Of a DNA stretch of 64,000 nucleotides, positions 42,088 to 52,362 are shown piece after piece. This DNA is from Polynucleobacter cosmopolitanus (GTDB taxonomy: Bacteria > Pseudomonadota > Gammaproteobacteria > Burkholderiales > Burkholderiaceae): contig NZ_NJGG01000001.1 in NCBI RefSeq assembly GCF_002224225.1, forward strand, positions 463,374-527,373. The letters run 5' to 3'. Every line of letters starts with the position of its first letter. The stretch's first letter is position 1. The translations under genes and the position numbers were made by a program. The notes below the pieces were generated by a model. It was given only the letters and a program-made list of their open reading frames with translations. It was not told the origin of the DNA and did not search any database.

Positions 42088-42827
42088 GTGCAATTGAATT
42101 TAAAAACCTCAGTAAAAATTACGGCCCTTTACTAGCACTTAATGACATTAACTTAAGTATTGAAGAGGGCGAGTTCTTTGGCTTGTTAGGTCCCAACGGG
42201 GCTGGTAAGACAACACTCATCTCTATTTTGGCTGGTTTATGCAGACCAAGTCACGGTCACGTCAAGGTCATGGGGCATGATGTTCAAACTGATTTTCGTG
42301 CAGCCAGACGTTTGCTAGGCATTGTTCCTCAAGAATTGGTATTTGATCCTTTTTTTAATGTTCGTGAGACCCTGAAATTTCAATCAGGTTATTTTGGCAT
42401 TAATAATAACGATGCATGGATAGATGAAATCATGCATCACCTGGGCCTCACAGATAAGGCCGATAAGAATATGCGCGCTCTTTCTGGCGGCATGAAGCGC
42501 CGCGTGTTGGTGGCTCAAGCCTTGGTTCATCGCCCACCTGTGATTGTTTTGGATGAGCCAACGGCAGGAGTTGATGTTGAATTGCGCCAATCTCTTTGGA
42601 AATTCATCAGCCGCCTGAATCAAGAAGGCCACACGATTGTATTGACCACTCATTACCTTGAGGAGGCTGAGCAATTGTGCAATCGAATCGCAATGCTGAA
42701 AAAAGGGCAAATCGTGGCTTTGGATAGCACAGCGAATTTATTGAAGCGAGTGAAAAATCCAAATGCCAAAGATGGTGATTTGGAAGATGTCTTCATGCAA
42801 ATCATGCAAGAGGAGAGTGCCTCTTGA
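42084..42827 (+). CDS. ABC-2 type exporter ATPase (YadG-like)
   Basis: A 247-residue ATPase with Walker A GPNGAGKTT, signature LSGGMKRRVLVAQAL and Walker B PVIVLDEPTAGVD. It resembles YadG/NodI-like exporters. Substrate unknown. It overlaps mlaB upstream and the permease gene downstream, each by 4 nt, so it is co-translated with the Mla genes. Confidence 0.88.
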   Translation: MSAIEFKNLSKNYGPLLALNDINLSIEEGEFFGLLGPNGAGKTTLISILAGLCRPSHGHVKVMGHDVQTDFRAARRLLGIVPQELVFDPFFNVRETLKFQSGYFGINNNDAWIDEIMHHLGLTDKADKNMRALSGGMKRRVLVAQALVHRPPVIVLDEPTAGVDVELRQSLWKFISRLNQEGHTIVLTTHYLEEAEQLCNRIAMLKKGQIVALDSTANLLKRVKNPNAKDGDLEDVFMQIMQEESAS

Positions 42828-43612
42828 GTCAGTCGAATTTGAATACCTTCGAATCAAGCAGTGGTTTTTATGCGCTCTTCTACAAAGAAGTCAAAAGATT
42901 TTGGCGGGTGAGTTTTCAGACGGTGGCTGCACCAGTTTTGACTGCCATCTTGTATTTGATGATCTTTGGTCACGTGCTTGAAGATCATGTCAAAGTTTAT
43001 GACGCGATTAGTTACACAGCATTTTTGATTCCTGGTTTGGTGATGATGAGTTTGCTGCAAAATTCTTTTGCGAATACTTCTTCATCTTTGATTCAGTCAA
43101 AAATCACGGGTAATTTGATTTTTGTATTACTGGCGCCTTTGTCCCATTTTGAATTTTTCTCCGCTTATATCTTGGCGGCCATGGTCAGGGGTGTTGCAGT
43201 AGGGGCGGGCGTATTTTTAGCAACCTGTTGGTTCACTGACATCAGTTTTTATCAGCCTTTGTGGATTTTGGTGTTTGGTTTGCTAAGCGCTGCGTTGTTA
43301 GCGGCTCTAGGCTTGATCGCAGGTATTTGGGCTGAGAAGTTTGATCAGTTGGCTGCCTTCCAGAATTTTTTCATCATGCCGGCCACAATGTTATCGGGTG
43401 TTTTTTATTCGATTCATAGCTTGCCACCCATTTGGCAAACCATTTCTCATTTCAATCCATTCTTCTACATGATTGATGGATTTAGATATGGATTTTTTGG
43501 TATATCTGACGTGTCACCATGGTTCAGTTTGTTGATCATCAGTGTTTTCTTCTTAGGTGTAGCGGCTTTAACCCTGAAGCTTTTATCAACTGGTTATAAA
43601 TTAAGACATTGA
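42824..43612 (+). CDS. ABC-2 type exporter permease (YadH-like)
   Basis: A 262-residue membrane protein with six predicted segments, starting FYKEVKRFWRVSFQTVAAPVL-like in YadH style and containing PATMLSGVFYSIHSLPP, a typical ABC-2 permease motif. It pairs with the preceding ATPase. The exported substrate is not evident; a cell-envelope role is inferred from its operon. Confidence 0.88.
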   Translation: MSQSNLNTFESSSGFYALFYKEVKRFWRVSFQTVAAPVLTAILYLMIFGHVLEDHVKVYDAISYTAFLIPGLVMMSLLQNSFANTSSSLIQSKITGNLIFVLLAPLSHFEFFSAYILAAMVRGVAVGAGVFLATCWFTDISFYQPLWILVFGLLSAALLAALGLIAGIWAEKFDQLAAFQNFFIMPATMLSGVFYSIHSLPPIWQTISHFNPFFYMIDGFRYGFFGISDVSPWFSLLIISVFFLGVAALTLKLLSTGYKLRH

Positions 43613-43657
43613 TGGGCTTTATTTCATTGATCGTCATTATTCAAAAGAGATATTTCT

Positions 43658-43900
43658 ATGTTGCCAAGTCCTGAACAAGTCAAAAGTTATATTGCCAATG
43701 GCATTGAGTGTTTACACCTTGAAGTTGAAGGAGATGGACAGCATTTCTTTGCTACGATTGTGAGTGCTGACTTTGAGGGTTTGCGTTTGGTTCAACGTCA
43801 TCAAAAAGTCTATGCTGCTTTGGGCGATCGAATGAAATCTGAAATTCATGCCCTATCATTCAAGGCATTGACGCCAGAAGAGCATGCGGCTGGAAAATAA
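43658..43900 (+). CDS. BolA family protein (IbaG/YrbA-like)
   Basis: An 80-residue BolA-fold protein. The family motif is seen as FEGLRLVQRHQKVYAALGD, where the His can co-ligate a 2Fe-2S cluster with a monothiol glutaredoxin. In gammaproteobacteria ibaG sits in the same place between mlaB and murA. Confidence 0.9.
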   Translation: MLPSPEQVKSYIANGIECLHLEVEGDGQHFFATIVSADFEGLRLVQRHQKVYAALGDRMKSEIHALSFKALTPEEHAAGK

Positions 43901-43918
43901 TTAAAAGGTTATAAAGAC

Positions 43919-45202
43919 GTGGATAAGTTATCAATACAAGGTGGTACTCCGCTAAAAGGTGAGATCACCATCACTGGTGCTAAAAACGCTGCGCTGCCGA
44001 TTTTGTGTGCAGGTCTTTTGAGTGCTGAGCCGATCACTTTAAGAAATCTTCCTGATCTTCAGGATGTGCGCACGATTCTAAAAATTTTGGCGCAAATGGG
44101 CTTGAAGGTCACATTCCCGAATCCAGAAGATCGTTCAGTGGTTGTTTTGGATGGCTCTGATATTCACACGCCCGAAGCATCCTATGACTTGGTGAAAACC
44201 ATGCGCGCCTCTATTTTGGTATTGGGCCCATTGTTAGCACGTTTTGGTCGTGCCAAAGTGTCTTTGCCGGGCGGTTGTGCGATTGGTGCACGTCCAGTAG
44301 ATCAACACATCAAGGGCTTGAAAGCCATGGGTGCGGATATTCATATTGAACATGGTTATATCGAGGCAAAGTTTGGTAAAAATCCAAATGCCTTGGTGGG
44401 TGCAAAAATTTTGACCGACATGATCACGGTCACCGGCACAGAAAATTTGATGATGGCTGCAGTGTTGGCTGAAGGTGAAACGGTTTTAGAAAATGCTGCC
44501 CGTGAGCCAGAGGTCACTGATTTAGCAGAATTGCTGATCAAGATGGGCGCCAACATCAAGGGCCTTGGTACTGATCGTTTGATCATCCAGGGAGTTAAAG
44601 CTTTGCACGGTGCTGAGCACAGCATCATTCCAGATCGTATTGAAACAGGCACATTCATGTGCGTGGCAGGCGCCATGGGTGAGTTGGGCTCTGATTTGAT
44701 GATCAAGAATGCCCGTCCTGACACCTTGGATGTGGTGATTGATAAATTGCGCGAAGCGGGTTTAAAGATTGAAGTAGGGGCTGATTGGATCCATGTGACC
44801 ATGAATCAACGTCCAAAAGCCGTTAGTTTTAAGACTTCTGAATACCCAGCGTTCCCAACCGATATGCAGGCCCAGTTCATGGCCATGAATACCATTGCGA
44901 CTGGCACATCACGCGTCACAGAAACCATCTTTGAAAATCGCTTCATGCACGTTCAAGAGCTGAATCGCTTGGGCGCCAATATTGTGATTGAGGGTAATAC
45001 CGCCACCACCGAGGGAGTCAAAGGCTTATCGGGAGCCATTGTGATGGCCACGGATTTACGCGCGTCTGCCAGTTTGGTGATCGCTGGCTTGGCCGCTCAG
45101 GGCGAGACGATTGTGGATCGGATTTACCATTTGGACCGTGGATATGACCGGATGGAGAAAAAGTTAGCCGCAGTAGGCGCTAACATCGTTCGCGTGAAAT
45201 AA
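43919..45202 (+). CDS. murA: UDP-N-acetylglucosamine 1-carboxyvinyltransferase MurA
   Basis: MurA transfers enolpyruvate to UDP-GlcNAc, the first committed step of peptidoglycan synthesis and the fosfomycin target. The 427-residue enzyme has the catalytic Cys120 in [15 protein letters not shown] and the substrate motif [11 protein letters not shown]. It starts at GTG 43919, 18 nt after bolA, with AAAGGT upstream. Confidence 0.97.
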   Translation: MDKLSIQGGTPLKGEITITGAKNAALPILCAGLLSAEPITLRNLPDLQDVRTILKILAQMGLKVTFPNPEDRSVVVLDGSDIHTPEASYDLVKTMRASILVLGPLLARFGRAKVSLPGGCAIGARPVDQHIKGLKAMGADIHIEHGYIEAKFGKNPNALVGAKILTDMITVTGTENLMMAAVLAEGETVLENAAREPEVTDLAELLIKMGANIKGLGTDRLIIQGVKALHGAEHSIIPDRIETGTFMCVAGAMGELGSDLMIKNARPDTLDVVIDKLREAGLKIEVGADWIHVTMNQRPKAVSFKTSEYPAFPTDMQAQFMAMNTIATGTSRVTETIFENRFMHVQELNRLGANIVIEGNTATTEGVKGLSGAIVMATDLRASASLVIAGLAAQGETIVDRIYHLDRGYDRMEKKLAAVGANIVRVK

Positions 45203-45209
45203 TAGAGCC

Positions 45210-45848
45210 ATGTCTAAAATGATTACTTTGGCCCTATCCAAGGGTCGTATCTTTGATGAAACTTTGCCGATGCTGGCAAAGGCAGGCATCACTGTGTCTG
45301 AAGATCCTGAGACTTCACGCAAATTAATCCTACCAACTTCCAGCCCTAATTTACGGGTGATCATCGTCCGGGCTTCTGATGTGCCAACGTATGTGCAATA
45401 CGGGGCTGCTGATTTAGGCGTGGCTGGTTACGATGTATTGGCAGAGCACGGCATGGATGGTTTGTATGCACCTATCGATTTGGGTATTGCAAAGTGCCGC
45501 ATGTCAGTCGCTGTTCGTGAAGGATTTGATTATGCGAACGCAGTTCGCCAAGGCGCTCGTTTGCGCGTGGTGACAAAGTATGTCGAACAGGCACGTGAAC
45601 ACTTTGCTAATAAAGGTGTTCACGTTGATTTGATCAAATTGTATGGCTCGATGGAATTAGGCCCATTGGTTGGCTTGGCCGATGCCATTGTGGATTTGGT
45701 GTCCACTGGCAATACTTTAAAAGCCAATCAATTGAAAGAAGTTGAAGTGATCAGTCAGATCAGCTCTCGCTTGGTTGTGAATCAAGCCGCGTACAAGAGG
45801 CGTCGTGCAGACTTGCAACCTTTGTTAGACGCATTTTCAAAAGTGTGA
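45210..45848 (+). CDS. hisG: ATP phosphoribosyltransferase, short form
   Basis: HisG catalyses the first step of histidine synthesis. At 212 residues it is the short form, lacking the C-terminal allosteric ACT-like domain. That form needs the HisZ partner, which is not in this window. Motifs include [16 protein letters not shown] and [15 protein letters not shown]. It is 7 nt after murA and 7 nt before hisD. Confidence 0.96.
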   Translation: MSKMITLALSKGRIFDETLPMLAKAGITVSEDPETSRKLILPTSSPNLRVIIVRASDVPTYVQYGAADLGVAGYDVLAEHGMDGLYAPIDLGIAKCRMSVAVREGFDYANAVRQGARLRVVTKYVEQAREHFANKGVHVDLIKLYGSMELGPLVGLADAIVDLVSTGNTLKANQLKEVEVISQISSRLVVNQAAYKRRRADLQPLLDAFSKV

Positions 45849-45855
45849 TGTTCTG

Positions 45856-47181
45856 ATGACCAAGCTTGTTCGCCAACTCAATAGTCAAGACGCTGATTTT
45901 TCACCGGCGCTTAAAAAGCTATTGGCTTTTGATGCGGCAGAAGACGAGGCAATTGATTTAGCGGCAGCAAAAATTTTAGCCGATGTCAAAGCACGTGGTG
46001 ACCAAGCTGTTTTGGAATATACGCAAAAGTTTGATCGCTTGTCCAAAGAGCAAGCAAGTTCAATCAAATCATTAGAGATTACAAAAACAGAATTATTCGT
46101 TGCTCTTGAGTCTTTGCCAAAAGAACAAAGAGCCGCTTTAGAAGCCGCAGCTGCCAGAGTTAAAAGTTATCACGAGCGTCAAAAGATTGAATCAGGTTGT
46201 CACAGTTGGGACTACGCTGATGCTGACGGTACTCGCTTAGGTCAAAAGGTAACACCTTTGGATCGTGCCGGTTTGTATGTTCCAGGCGGTAAAGCTGCTT
46301 ACCCATCATCTGTGTTGATGAACGCCATTCCAGCGAAGGTCGCTGGTGTGAGTGAAGTCATCATGGTGGTGCCAACACCTGATGGTGTGCGCAACCCATT
46401 GGTTTTGGCTGCTGCTGCAGTGGCTGGTGTGGATCGAGCCTTCACCATTGGTGGCGCTCAAGCGGTGGGTGCTTTGGCCTACGGTACAGAAACAATTCCA
46501 GCGGTCGATAAGATTGTGGGTCCTGGTAATGCTTATGTGGCAGCTGCTAAGCGTCGCGTGTTTGGTACTGTTGGTATCGATATGATTGCAGGCCCATCAG
46601 AGATTTTGGTTTTATGTGATGGCAATACCAATCCAGATTGGATTGCGATGGATTTATTCTCACAAGCTGAGCATGATGAATTGGCCCAATCTATTTTGTT
46701 GTGCCCAAGTCAATCATTCATTGATCAAGTACAGGCCAGCATTTTGAAGTTTTTGCCAGAGATGCCAAGACAAGCAGTGATTAAAAAGTCATTGCAAGAT
46801 CGTGGCGCGATGATTTTGGTCAAAGACATGCATGAAGCTTGTGAAATTGCTAATTCAATTGCAGCCGAGCACTTAGAAATTTGTGCCGACAACCCTCGCC
46901 AATGGGCGGAGTTGATTCGTCATGCGGGCGCGATCTTCATGGGTCCATACACCAGTGAGTCTTTGGGTGATTATTGCGCTGGACCGAATCACGTTTTACC
47001 AACGATGAGAACGTCACGCTTCTCATCTCCTTTGGGTGTTTATGATTTCATCAAGCGTTCAAGCATGATCGAGGTCAGTGAAACAGGTGCTCAAAAGCTT
47101 GGTCAAATCGCCAGCACTTTGGCGCACGGCGAAGGTTTGCAAGCTCACGCAAGAGCTGCCGAGTTAAGACTCAAAAAGTAA
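45856..47181 (+). CDS. hisD: Histidinol dehydrogenase
   Basis: HisD oxidises L-histidinol to histidine in two NAD- and zinc-dependent steps. The 441-residue protein has the signature regions [17 protein letters not shown] and [13 protein letters not shown], with zinc-site residues SQAEHDE and the downstream SEHL-type AAEHLEIC. A very strong terminator follows, which separates it from the rest of the his genes. Confidence 0.97.
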   Translation: MTKLVRQLNSQDADFSPALKKLLAFDAAEDEAIDLAAAKILADVKARGDQAVLEYTQKFDRLSKEQASSIKSLEITKTELFVALESLPKEQRAALEAAAARVKSYHERQKIESGCHSWDYADADGTRLGQKVTPLDRAGLYVPGGKAAYPSSVLMNAIPAKVAGVSEVIMVVPTPDGVRNPLVLAAAAVAGVDRAFTIGGAQAVGALAYGTETIPAVDKIVGPGNAYVAAAKRRVFGTVGIDMIAGPSEILVLCDGNTNPDWIAMDLFSQAEHDELAQSILLCPSQSFIDQVQASILKFLPEMPRQAVIKKSLQDRGAMILVKDMHEACEIANSIAAEHLEICADNPRQWAELIRHAGAIFMGPYTSESLGDYCAGPNHVLPTMRTSRFSSPLGVYDFIKRSSMIEVSETGAQKLGQIASTLAHGEGLQAHARAAELRLKK

Positions 47182-47197
47182 TCCAATAAAAAGTATT

Positions 47198-47238
47198 AAA
47201 AGTAATGGCACACAGTTTGTGTGCCATTACTTTTGTTG
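47198..47238. terminator. Strong bidirectional terminator after hisD
   Basis: A perfect 17-bp stem (47198-47214 with 47218-47234; inner part GGCACACA / TGTGTGCC) around a 3-nt loop, with AAAA on the left and TTTTGTTG on the right. It is one of the strongest hairpins in the window and ends the bolA/murA-hisGD unit. Confidence 0.92.
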
Positions 47239-47291
47239 ATTTGATTTCTTACTTATAAAAAATATAAAATTCTGTTTTAAGAGGAGACAAT

Positions 47292-47648
47292 ATGAACATG
47301 ACATCATTCAGCACCCTTCAATACTCAAAAGAATTACAAGCTGTTGGGTTCAGTCAATCTCAAGCAGAGGTCATCGCTGAAGGTGTGGGCATGAATTTAA
47401 ATGCCACACATGACTTTGCGACCAAGAAAGAGTTGTATGAAGTAAGGGATCATTTGGATGAAAAATTTAATCTTCTTGATGAGAAATTTAAACACTTGGA
47501 TAGCAAGGTTTCTCATTTAGAAGAAAAAATTTATTGCATGGCAGATGTATTAACTAGCAAGCTATTCAATCGCCTGGGAGGCTTGATGGTCGCATGCATG
47601 TCAGTGGGTATTAGTGCAGTGGCATTTTTTACAAGAGGTATCGCCTAA
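47292..47648 (+). CDS. DUF1640-like coiled-coil membrane protein
   Basis: A 118-residue protein of unknown function. The N-terminal part (LQYSKELQAVGFSQSQAEVI) fits the DUF1640 pattern. A coiled coil of heptads follows (DEKFNLLDEKFKHLDSKV), then one C-terminal membrane segment (about 94-113). GAGGAGA precedes the ATG. It stands alone between the hisD terminator and inverted hisC, so it appears to be an insertion in the his cluster. Confidence 0.7.
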   Translation: MNMTSFSTLQYSKELQAVGFSQSQAEVIAEGVGMNLNATHDFATKKELYEVRDHLDEKFNLLDEKFKHLDSKVSHLEEKIYCMADVLTSKLFNRLGGLMVACMSVGISAVAFFTRGIA

Positions 47649-47807
47649 GTGGATACTCGTCAAATATCAGCTGTATCCGAGATAAAAGGATTTTTTGGCA
47701 CTTCAAATAAAAAAGTGACCATAGATCAGATGAATAAAGCAATTATTGAAAAAGTAAAGACGAATAACGGATGCAATATTCCAAAGTTAGTTAAAGAATC
47801 TCTTTGA
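47649..47807 (+). pseudogene. Possible remnant of an AbrB-type antitoxin C-terminus
   Basis: A 52-codon frame beginning with GTG immediately after, and in the same frame as, the stop of the DUF1640-like gene. The stretch SEIKGFFGTSNKKVTIDQMN and the next residues KAIIEKV resemble the tail that follows the DNA-binding domain in AbrB/MazE-type antitoxins. The N-terminal swapped-hairpin domain is missing and no toxin gene is present. It overlaps the 3' end of hisC by 17 nt on the opposite strand. It may be a deletion remnant or a spurious frame. Confidence 0.35.
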
Positions 47808-48858
47808 TAGCTTTAACTAATGCATCACACTGTTGGTCAGTACCGATGGTGATGCGAAGATGCTGATCAATCCTCGGTAATTTGAAATGACGCACGATGA
47901 TGTGCTTTTCGCGAAGCGCTGCAGATAGTTTTGCGGCATCGTGTTTAGGATGTTTCGTGAAAATGAAATTAGCTGAAGACGGAATGGTTTCAAAGCCAAG
48001 AGTATTCAGTGATTGAATCAAGTTCTCGCGCGTTTTGATCACCGCTTGACTGATCTTCTTCAAGTAATCTTGATCTTCAATGGCCGCCATGGCGCCAGCC
48101 ATCGCTAATTTATCAATGGGGTAAGAGTTAAAGCTGTTTTTAACGCGCTCGAGTGCTTCAATTAAATCAGGATGACCCACGGCATAACCTACACGCAAGC
48201 CAGCCAAAGCATATGACTTTGACAGGGTGTGAGTTACCAAGAGGTTGTTGTATTGCTTGATCAATGACACGGCTGATGAAGTTCCAAAATCAACATAAGC
48301 TTCATCAATCACCACAACGCTGTCTTTGTTTGATTGAAGCAATGTTTCAATGTCTTTTAAAGGCAGGGCTTTACCTGTAGGTGCGTTCGGGTTCGGAAAA
48401 ATGATGCCGCCATTGCGGCCATTGTTTTTCTTCAGGTAGTCGGTAACTGAAATTGAAAAGTCATCACTCAGTGGAATATTGTCTAAAGCGATGCTGTAGA
48501 GTTTGCAGTAGACCGGATAAAAGCTGTAAGTGATATCCGGAAACAGAATTGGGTCTTCGTGTTTGAGTAAACCTAAAAATACATGAGCCAAGACTTCATC
48601 GGAACCATTGCCAACGAATACTTGATTGGCTGTTAGGCCATGAAGTTTGGCAATGCTTTGTTTTAAGGCATCAGAATTTGGGTCCGGATACAGACGCAAG
48701 GTTTCAGTATTGGCGGCGGCGATGGCGGCCAATGCTTTCGGAGACGGGCCATAAGGACTCTCATTGGTATTGAGCTTGATGAGCTGGCTTAATTTGGGTT
48801 GTTCGCCCGGAACATAGGGCGTTAACTCTTTAACTGTTTTGCTCCAAAAACGGCTCAT
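47791..48858 (-). CDS. hisC: Histidinol-phosphate aminotransferase
   Basis: HisC is a PLP enzyme that converts imidazole acetol-phosphate to histidinol phosphate. The 355-residue protein has [22 protein letters not shown] and the PLP-lysine motif [15 protein letters not shown]. It lies on the opposite strand from the other his genes, divergent from hisB, whereas betaproteobacteria usually have hisG-hisD-hisC-hisB in one direction. Confidence 0.96.
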   Translation of the reverse strand: MSRFWSKTVKELTPYVPGEQPKLSQLIKLNTNESPYGPSPKALAAIAAANTETLRLYPDPNSDALKQSIAKLHGLTANQVFVGNGSDEVLAHVFLGLLKHEDPILFPDITYSFYPVYCKLYSIALDNIPLSDDFSISVTDYLKKNNGRNGGIIFPNPNAPTGKALPLKDIETLLQSNKDSVVVIDEAYVDFGTSSAVSLIKQYNNLLVTHTLSKSYALAGLRVGYAVGHPDLIEALERVKNSFNSYPIDKLAMAGAMAAIEDQDYLKKISQAVIKTRENLIQSLNTLGFETIPSSANFIFTKHPKHDAAKLSAALREKHIIVRHFKLPRIDQHLRITIGTDQQCDALVKAIKEIL

Positions 48859-48978
48859 CTTCTTGTCTTGCCTTATTAATTCAGTAATTTATACGGTTAT
48901 TTCAATGATTTTTAGCTAATTTCGTTCAAAATCAGCACCTTCAGAAGGTTACCACGGGGTGGAATTTCAGGGGGACGG

Positions 48979-48987
48979 TGATATTAT
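48979..48987 (+). promoter_or_regulatory. Extended -10 promoter abutting hisB
   Basis: TGATATTAT (extended TG plus -10 TATTAT at 48982-48987) lies 6 nt before the hisB ATG, so the predicted start coincides with the A of the ATG. No convincing -35 element and no Shine-Dalgarno sequence are seen. This fits a leaderless hisB mRNA. Confidence 0.45.
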
Positions 48988-48993
48988 GACGGT

Positions 48994-49581
48994 ATGCGCA
49001 ACGTAGACGTCACTCGTAACACCTCAGAAACCCAAATTCAGATTGTTCTCAATCTGGATGGCACGGGTAAAGCTCAACTTAATTCTGGGGTTCCATTCCT
49101 CGATCACATGTTGGATCAAATTGCTCGACATGGCATGATTGATTTGGCTGTAACAGCCAAAGGTGATACACACATTGATGATCACCACACCGTTGAAGAT
49201 GTGGGTATTACTTTGGGTCAAGCGATTGCCAAGGCAGTTGGCGACAAAAAGGGCATCACTCGTTATGGCCATTCTTATGTGCCTTTGGATGAAACTTTGT
49301 CACGAGTCGTGATTGATTTTTCCGGTCGTCCAGGCTTGGAGTTCCATGTGCCGTTCACACGCGCACGCGTGGGTGATTTTGATGTTGATTTGACGATTGA
49401 GTTTTTCCGCGGGTTCGTGAATCACGCGGGTGTGACTTTGCACATCGACAATATTCGCGGCATCAATGCGCACCACCAAATTGAAACAGTGTTTAAGGCT
49501 TTTGGCCGTGCTTTGCGCATGGCCTTGGAATTAGACCCTCGTGCCAGTGGTGTGGTTCCTTCTACAAAAGGTAGTTTGTAA
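48994..49581 (+). CDS. hisB: Imidazoleglycerol-phosphate dehydratase
   Basis: Catalyses the sixth histidine step. The 195-residue monofunctional enzyme has the metal-binding histidine motifs [24 protein letters not shown] and the C-terminal [17 protein letters not shown]. It heads the hisBHAFIE group. The start has no Shine-Dalgarno sequence. Confidence 0.96.
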   Translation: MRNVDVTRNTSETQIQIVLNLDGTGKAQLNSGVPFLDHMLDQIARHGMIDLAVTAKGDTHIDDHHTVEDVGITLGQAIAKAVGDKKGITRYGHSYVPLDETLSRVVIDFSGRPGLEFHVPFTRARVGDFDVDLTIEFFRGFVNHAGVTLHIDNIRGINAHHQIETVFKAFGRALRMALELDPRASGVVPSTKGSL

Positions 49582-49620
49582 AAACTCGTCCACTCACCTG
49601 TCCGCTATTGGGTTCAGACC

Positions 49621-50298
49621 TTGTCTAAAAATTCACCAAGCATTGCCATTGTCGATTACGGAATGGGTAATCTGCGCTCAGTTGCGCAGGCATTGATGCA
49701 TGCTGCTCCTGAAGCAAAAGTGATGATCTCTTCAAAAGTTGAAGAAATTAAAGCCGCAGACAAAGTGGTGCTGCCAGGACAAGGCGCCATGCCTGATTGC
49801 ATGTCACATTTACAAGAGTCTGGATTATTGGACGCTGTTTTAGAGGCCAGTCGCACCAAACCCATGTTGGGTGTTTGTGTGGGTGAGCAAATGCTATTTG
49901 AGAGCAGTACTGAGGTTCGATTTGATGCACCGGCTGGAACAGATGTCACACCAGGTCTTGGTTTGTTGCCGGGCAAGGTGATTCGTTTTGATTTGGCTGG
50001 AAAAAATCAGGCCGATGGCTCACACTTCAAAGTGCCGCACATGGGTTGGAATCAGGTCCAACAAGTTCAAAAGCACACGCTGTGGGAAGGTATTCCAGAT
50101 AACAGCGCCTTTTATTTTGTGCATAGCTACTATGCAGTTCCTGCTAATTCAGCTCATACTGTGGGTGCAACAGATTACGGATCTTTGTTTACATGTGCCG
50201 TGGCAAAAGATAATATTTTTGCAACACAGTTTCACCCAGAAAAAAGCGCACACTTAGGTTTGCGTTTGTATCAGAATTTCACTCGTTGGCAACCTTAA
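49621..50298 (+). CDS. hisH: Imidazole glycerol phosphate synthase, glutaminase subunit
   Basis: HisH makes ammonia from glutamine for HisF. The 225-residue class I amidotransferase has the nucleophile motif [10 protein letters not shown] (Cys in CVG) and the late FHPEKS His/Glu pair. The start appears to be TTG at 49621, since the core [10 protein letters not shown] begins about 12 codons later with no usable ATG before it. 39 nt after hisB. Confidence 0.95.
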   Translation: MSKNSPSIAIVDYGMGNLRSVAQALMHAAPEAKVMISSKVEEIKAADKVVLPGQGAMPDCMSHLQESGLLDAVLEASRTKPMLGVCVGEQMLFESSTEVRFDAPAGTDVTPGLGLLPGKVIRFDLAGKNQADGSHFKVPHMGWNQVQQVQKHTLWEGIPDNSAFYFVHSYYAVPANSAHTVGATDYGSLFTCAVAKDNIFATQFHPEKSAHLGLRLYQNFTRWQP

Positions 50299-50319
50299 TC
50301 TTTTTATTAAATATCTATC

Positions 50320-51057
50320 ATGTTGTTAATACCTGCAATTGATCTTAAACAAGGCCACTGTGTTCGTTTAGAGCAAGGTGATATGGATAAAGTCACGACT
50401 TTCTCGGAAGATCCGGGCGCGATGGCAAAGCACTGGGTTGAGCAAGGTGCACGTCGTTTGCATTTGGTTGATTTAGACGGTGCCTTTGCTGGCAAACCTA
50501 AAAATGAATCTGCGATCAAATCAATTCTGAAAGCGGTTGGTGACGATATTCCTGTTCAATTGGGCGGCGGTATTCGTGATCTAGAAACCATTGAGCGTTT
50601 ATTGGATGATGGCATCAGCTACGTGATCATTGGTACAGCTGCGGTGAAGAACCCAGGGTTTTTACAAGATGCATGTGTGGCTTTTCCAGGACACATCATT
50701 GTTGGTTTAGATGCCAAAGATGGCAAAGTGGCCACCGATGGTTGGAGCAAATTAACCGGTCACGAAGTGATTGATTTGGCACAAAAATACGAAGACTATG
50801 GTGTTGAAGCCATTGTCTATACCGACATTGGTCGCGATGGCATGTTGCAAGGTATCAATATGGATGCCACTGTGAAGTTGGCTCAAGCGGTGAATATTCC
50901 AATCATTGCCAGTGGTGGCTTGACCAATATGAAAGACGTTGATGCCTTGTGTGCTGCTGAGCCAGAGGGTGTGATGGGTGTGATTGCAGGTCGTGCGATT
51001 TACACCGGTGATCTTGATCTTGCCAAAGCTCAGAAGTATGCCGACGGTAAGAAGTGA
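50320..51057 (+). CDS. hisA: ProFAR isomerase (HisA)
   Basis: HisA is a TIM-barrel Amadori isomerase, step four of histidine synthesis. The 245-residue protein has [17 protein letters not shown] with the catalytic Asp8-region, [14 protein letters not shown], and [15 protein letters not shown] with the second catalytic Asp. Paralogue and neighbour of hisF. Confidence 0.96.
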   Translation: MLLIPAIDLKQGHCVRLEQGDMDKVTTFSEDPGAMAKHWVEQGARRLHLVDLDGAFAGKPKNESAIKSILKAVGDDIPVQLGGGIRDLETIERLLDDGISYVIIGTAAVKNPGFLQDACVAFPGHIIVGLDAKDGKVATDGWSKLTGHEVIDLAQKYEDYGVEAIVYTDIGRDGMLQGINMDATVKLAQAVNIPIIASGGLTNMKDVDALCAAEPEGVMGVIAGRAIYTGDLDLAKAQKYADGKK

Positions 51058-51113
51058 TTGAGTTGTTGATTATCAATAAATAGTTAAATAAATAAAAAAG
51101 TAACCAAACATTC

Positions 51114-51872
51114 ATGCTTTCAAAAAGAATCATTCCTTGTTTAGACGTCACCGCAGGTCGGGTGGTGAAGGGCGTGAATTTTGTTGAGTTGCGTGATGCT
51201 GGTGACCCTGTTGAAATTGCCAAGCGCTATGACGATCAGGGCGCCGATGAAATTACTTTTTTAGATATCACTGCCACATCCGATGAGCGAGATTTGATTT
51301 TGCACATCATTGAAGATGTGGCTTCACAAGTCTTCATTCCTTTGACAGTTGGTGGTGGTGTTCGTGCTGTGGCCGATGTGCGTCGTTTACTGAATGCTGG
51401 TGCGGATAAAGTAGGCATGAACTCCGCTGCTGTGGCCAATCCAGATTTGGTGTCTGATTCCGCAGCCAAGTATGGCTCGCAATGCATCGTGGTGGCCATT
51501 GATGCCAAACAAACTTCACCGGGTGTGTGGGAAGTGTTCACGCATGGTGGGCGTAAGAACTCAGGCATCAATGCGATTGCTTGGGCGCAAGAAGTGGCCA
51601 AGCGCGGTGCTGGTGAAATCTTGTTGACCAGCATGGATCGCGACGGCACTAAAAATGGATTTGATTTGGCTCTGACTCGTGCGGTGAGTGATGCCGTGCC
51701 AGTGCCAGTGATTGCCTCTGGTGGCGTTGGTAATTTGCAGCATTTGGCAGATGGCATCAAAGAAGGTCATGCTGATGCAGTGTTGGCAGCGAGTATTTTT
51801 CACTTTGGTGAATACACGGTGGGCCAAGCCAAACAGTTGATGGCACAGCAAGGTATACCGGTGCGCCTTTAG
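51114..51872 (+). CDS. hisF: Imidazole glycerol phosphate synthase, cyclase subunit
   Basis: HisF closes the imidazole ring with ammonia delivered by HisH. The 252-residue TIM-barrel starts [20 protein letters not shown] and has [16 protein letters not shown] and [12 protein letters not shown]. The catalytic Asp residues at the CLDV and MDRDG positions are intact. Confidence 0.97.
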   Translation: MLSKRIIPCLDVTAGRVVKGVNFVELRDAGDPVEIAKRYDDQGADEITFLDITATSDERDLILHIIEDVASQVFIPLTVGGGVRAVADVRRLLNAGADKVGMNSAAVANPDLVSDSAAKYGSQCIVVAIDAKQTSPGVWEVFTHGGRKNSGINAIAWAQEVAKRGAGEILLTSMDRDGTKNGFDLALTRAVSDAVPVPVIASGGVGNLQHLADGIKEGHADAVLAASIFHFGEYTVGQAKQLMAQQGIPVRL

Positions 51873-51897
51873 CATCTAAAGCATCTAAGGCATCTAA
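51871..51897 (+). repeat. Three tandem 9-bp repeats after hisF
   Basis: AGCATCTAA twice followed by GGCATCTAA, overlapping the last two bases of the hisF stop. Each unit carries a TAA. The block supplies stops and may vary in copy number between strains. Confidence 0.7.
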
Positions 51898-51918
51898 CCT
51901 AATCGATTTGGAATTGAC

Positions 51919-52296
51919 ATGAGTGATAAAAACGCACAATCAAATAACTGGCTAGACCAAGTGACTTGGAATGAGCAGGGCTTGGTGGCTGTGATCGCTC
52001 AAGAGTTTGATACTGGTGATGTGCTGATGATGGCGTGGATGAACCGTGAATCATTGCAACTCACTTTAGAAAAAGGCGAGGCCGTGTATTGGTCACGTTC
52101 TAGAAAAAAGATTTGGCACAAGGGTGAAGAATCTGGTCATGTGCAAACAGTGAAGAGTATTCACTTGGATTGTGATGGCGATACGATTTTGATCAAAGTG
52201 GATCAAAAAGATCGCATTGCTTGCCACACGGGTGAACATAGTTGTTTTTTCTTGGATTTAGAAAAAACACCCAATGGCCCTGTTTGGAAAAAATAG
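51919..52296 (+). CDS. hisI: Phosphoribosyl-AMP cyclohydrolase
   Basis: Opens the purine ring of PR-AMP, step three. The 125-residue protein has the metal-binding motifs [10 protein letters not shown] and [10 protein letters not shown] and the substrate segment [16 protein letters not shown]. Monofunctional; hisE is a separate gene downstream. Confidence 0.96.
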   Translation: MSDKNAQSNNWLDQVTWNEQGLVAVIAQEFDTGDVLMMAWMNRESLQLTLEKGEAVYWSRSRKKIWHKGEESGHVQTVKSIHLDCDGDTILIKVDQKDRIACHTGEHSCFFLDLEKTPNGPVWKK

Positions 52297-52362
52297 TTTA
52301 GAGTTATTCCATTCGGCCAATTGGCTCAATAAATACAATTTAAGTGCAAAGCACCATTGAAT

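Noticed and set aside
47649..47807. A functional toxin-antitoxin module between hisD and hisC
   Set aside because: Only a tail-like fragment is seen; there is no DNA-binding domain and no toxin frame nearby.
51236..51760. 174-codon minus-strand open frame within hisF
   Set aside because: hisF is complete and conserved across this region; the antisense frame has no start context or recognisable domain.
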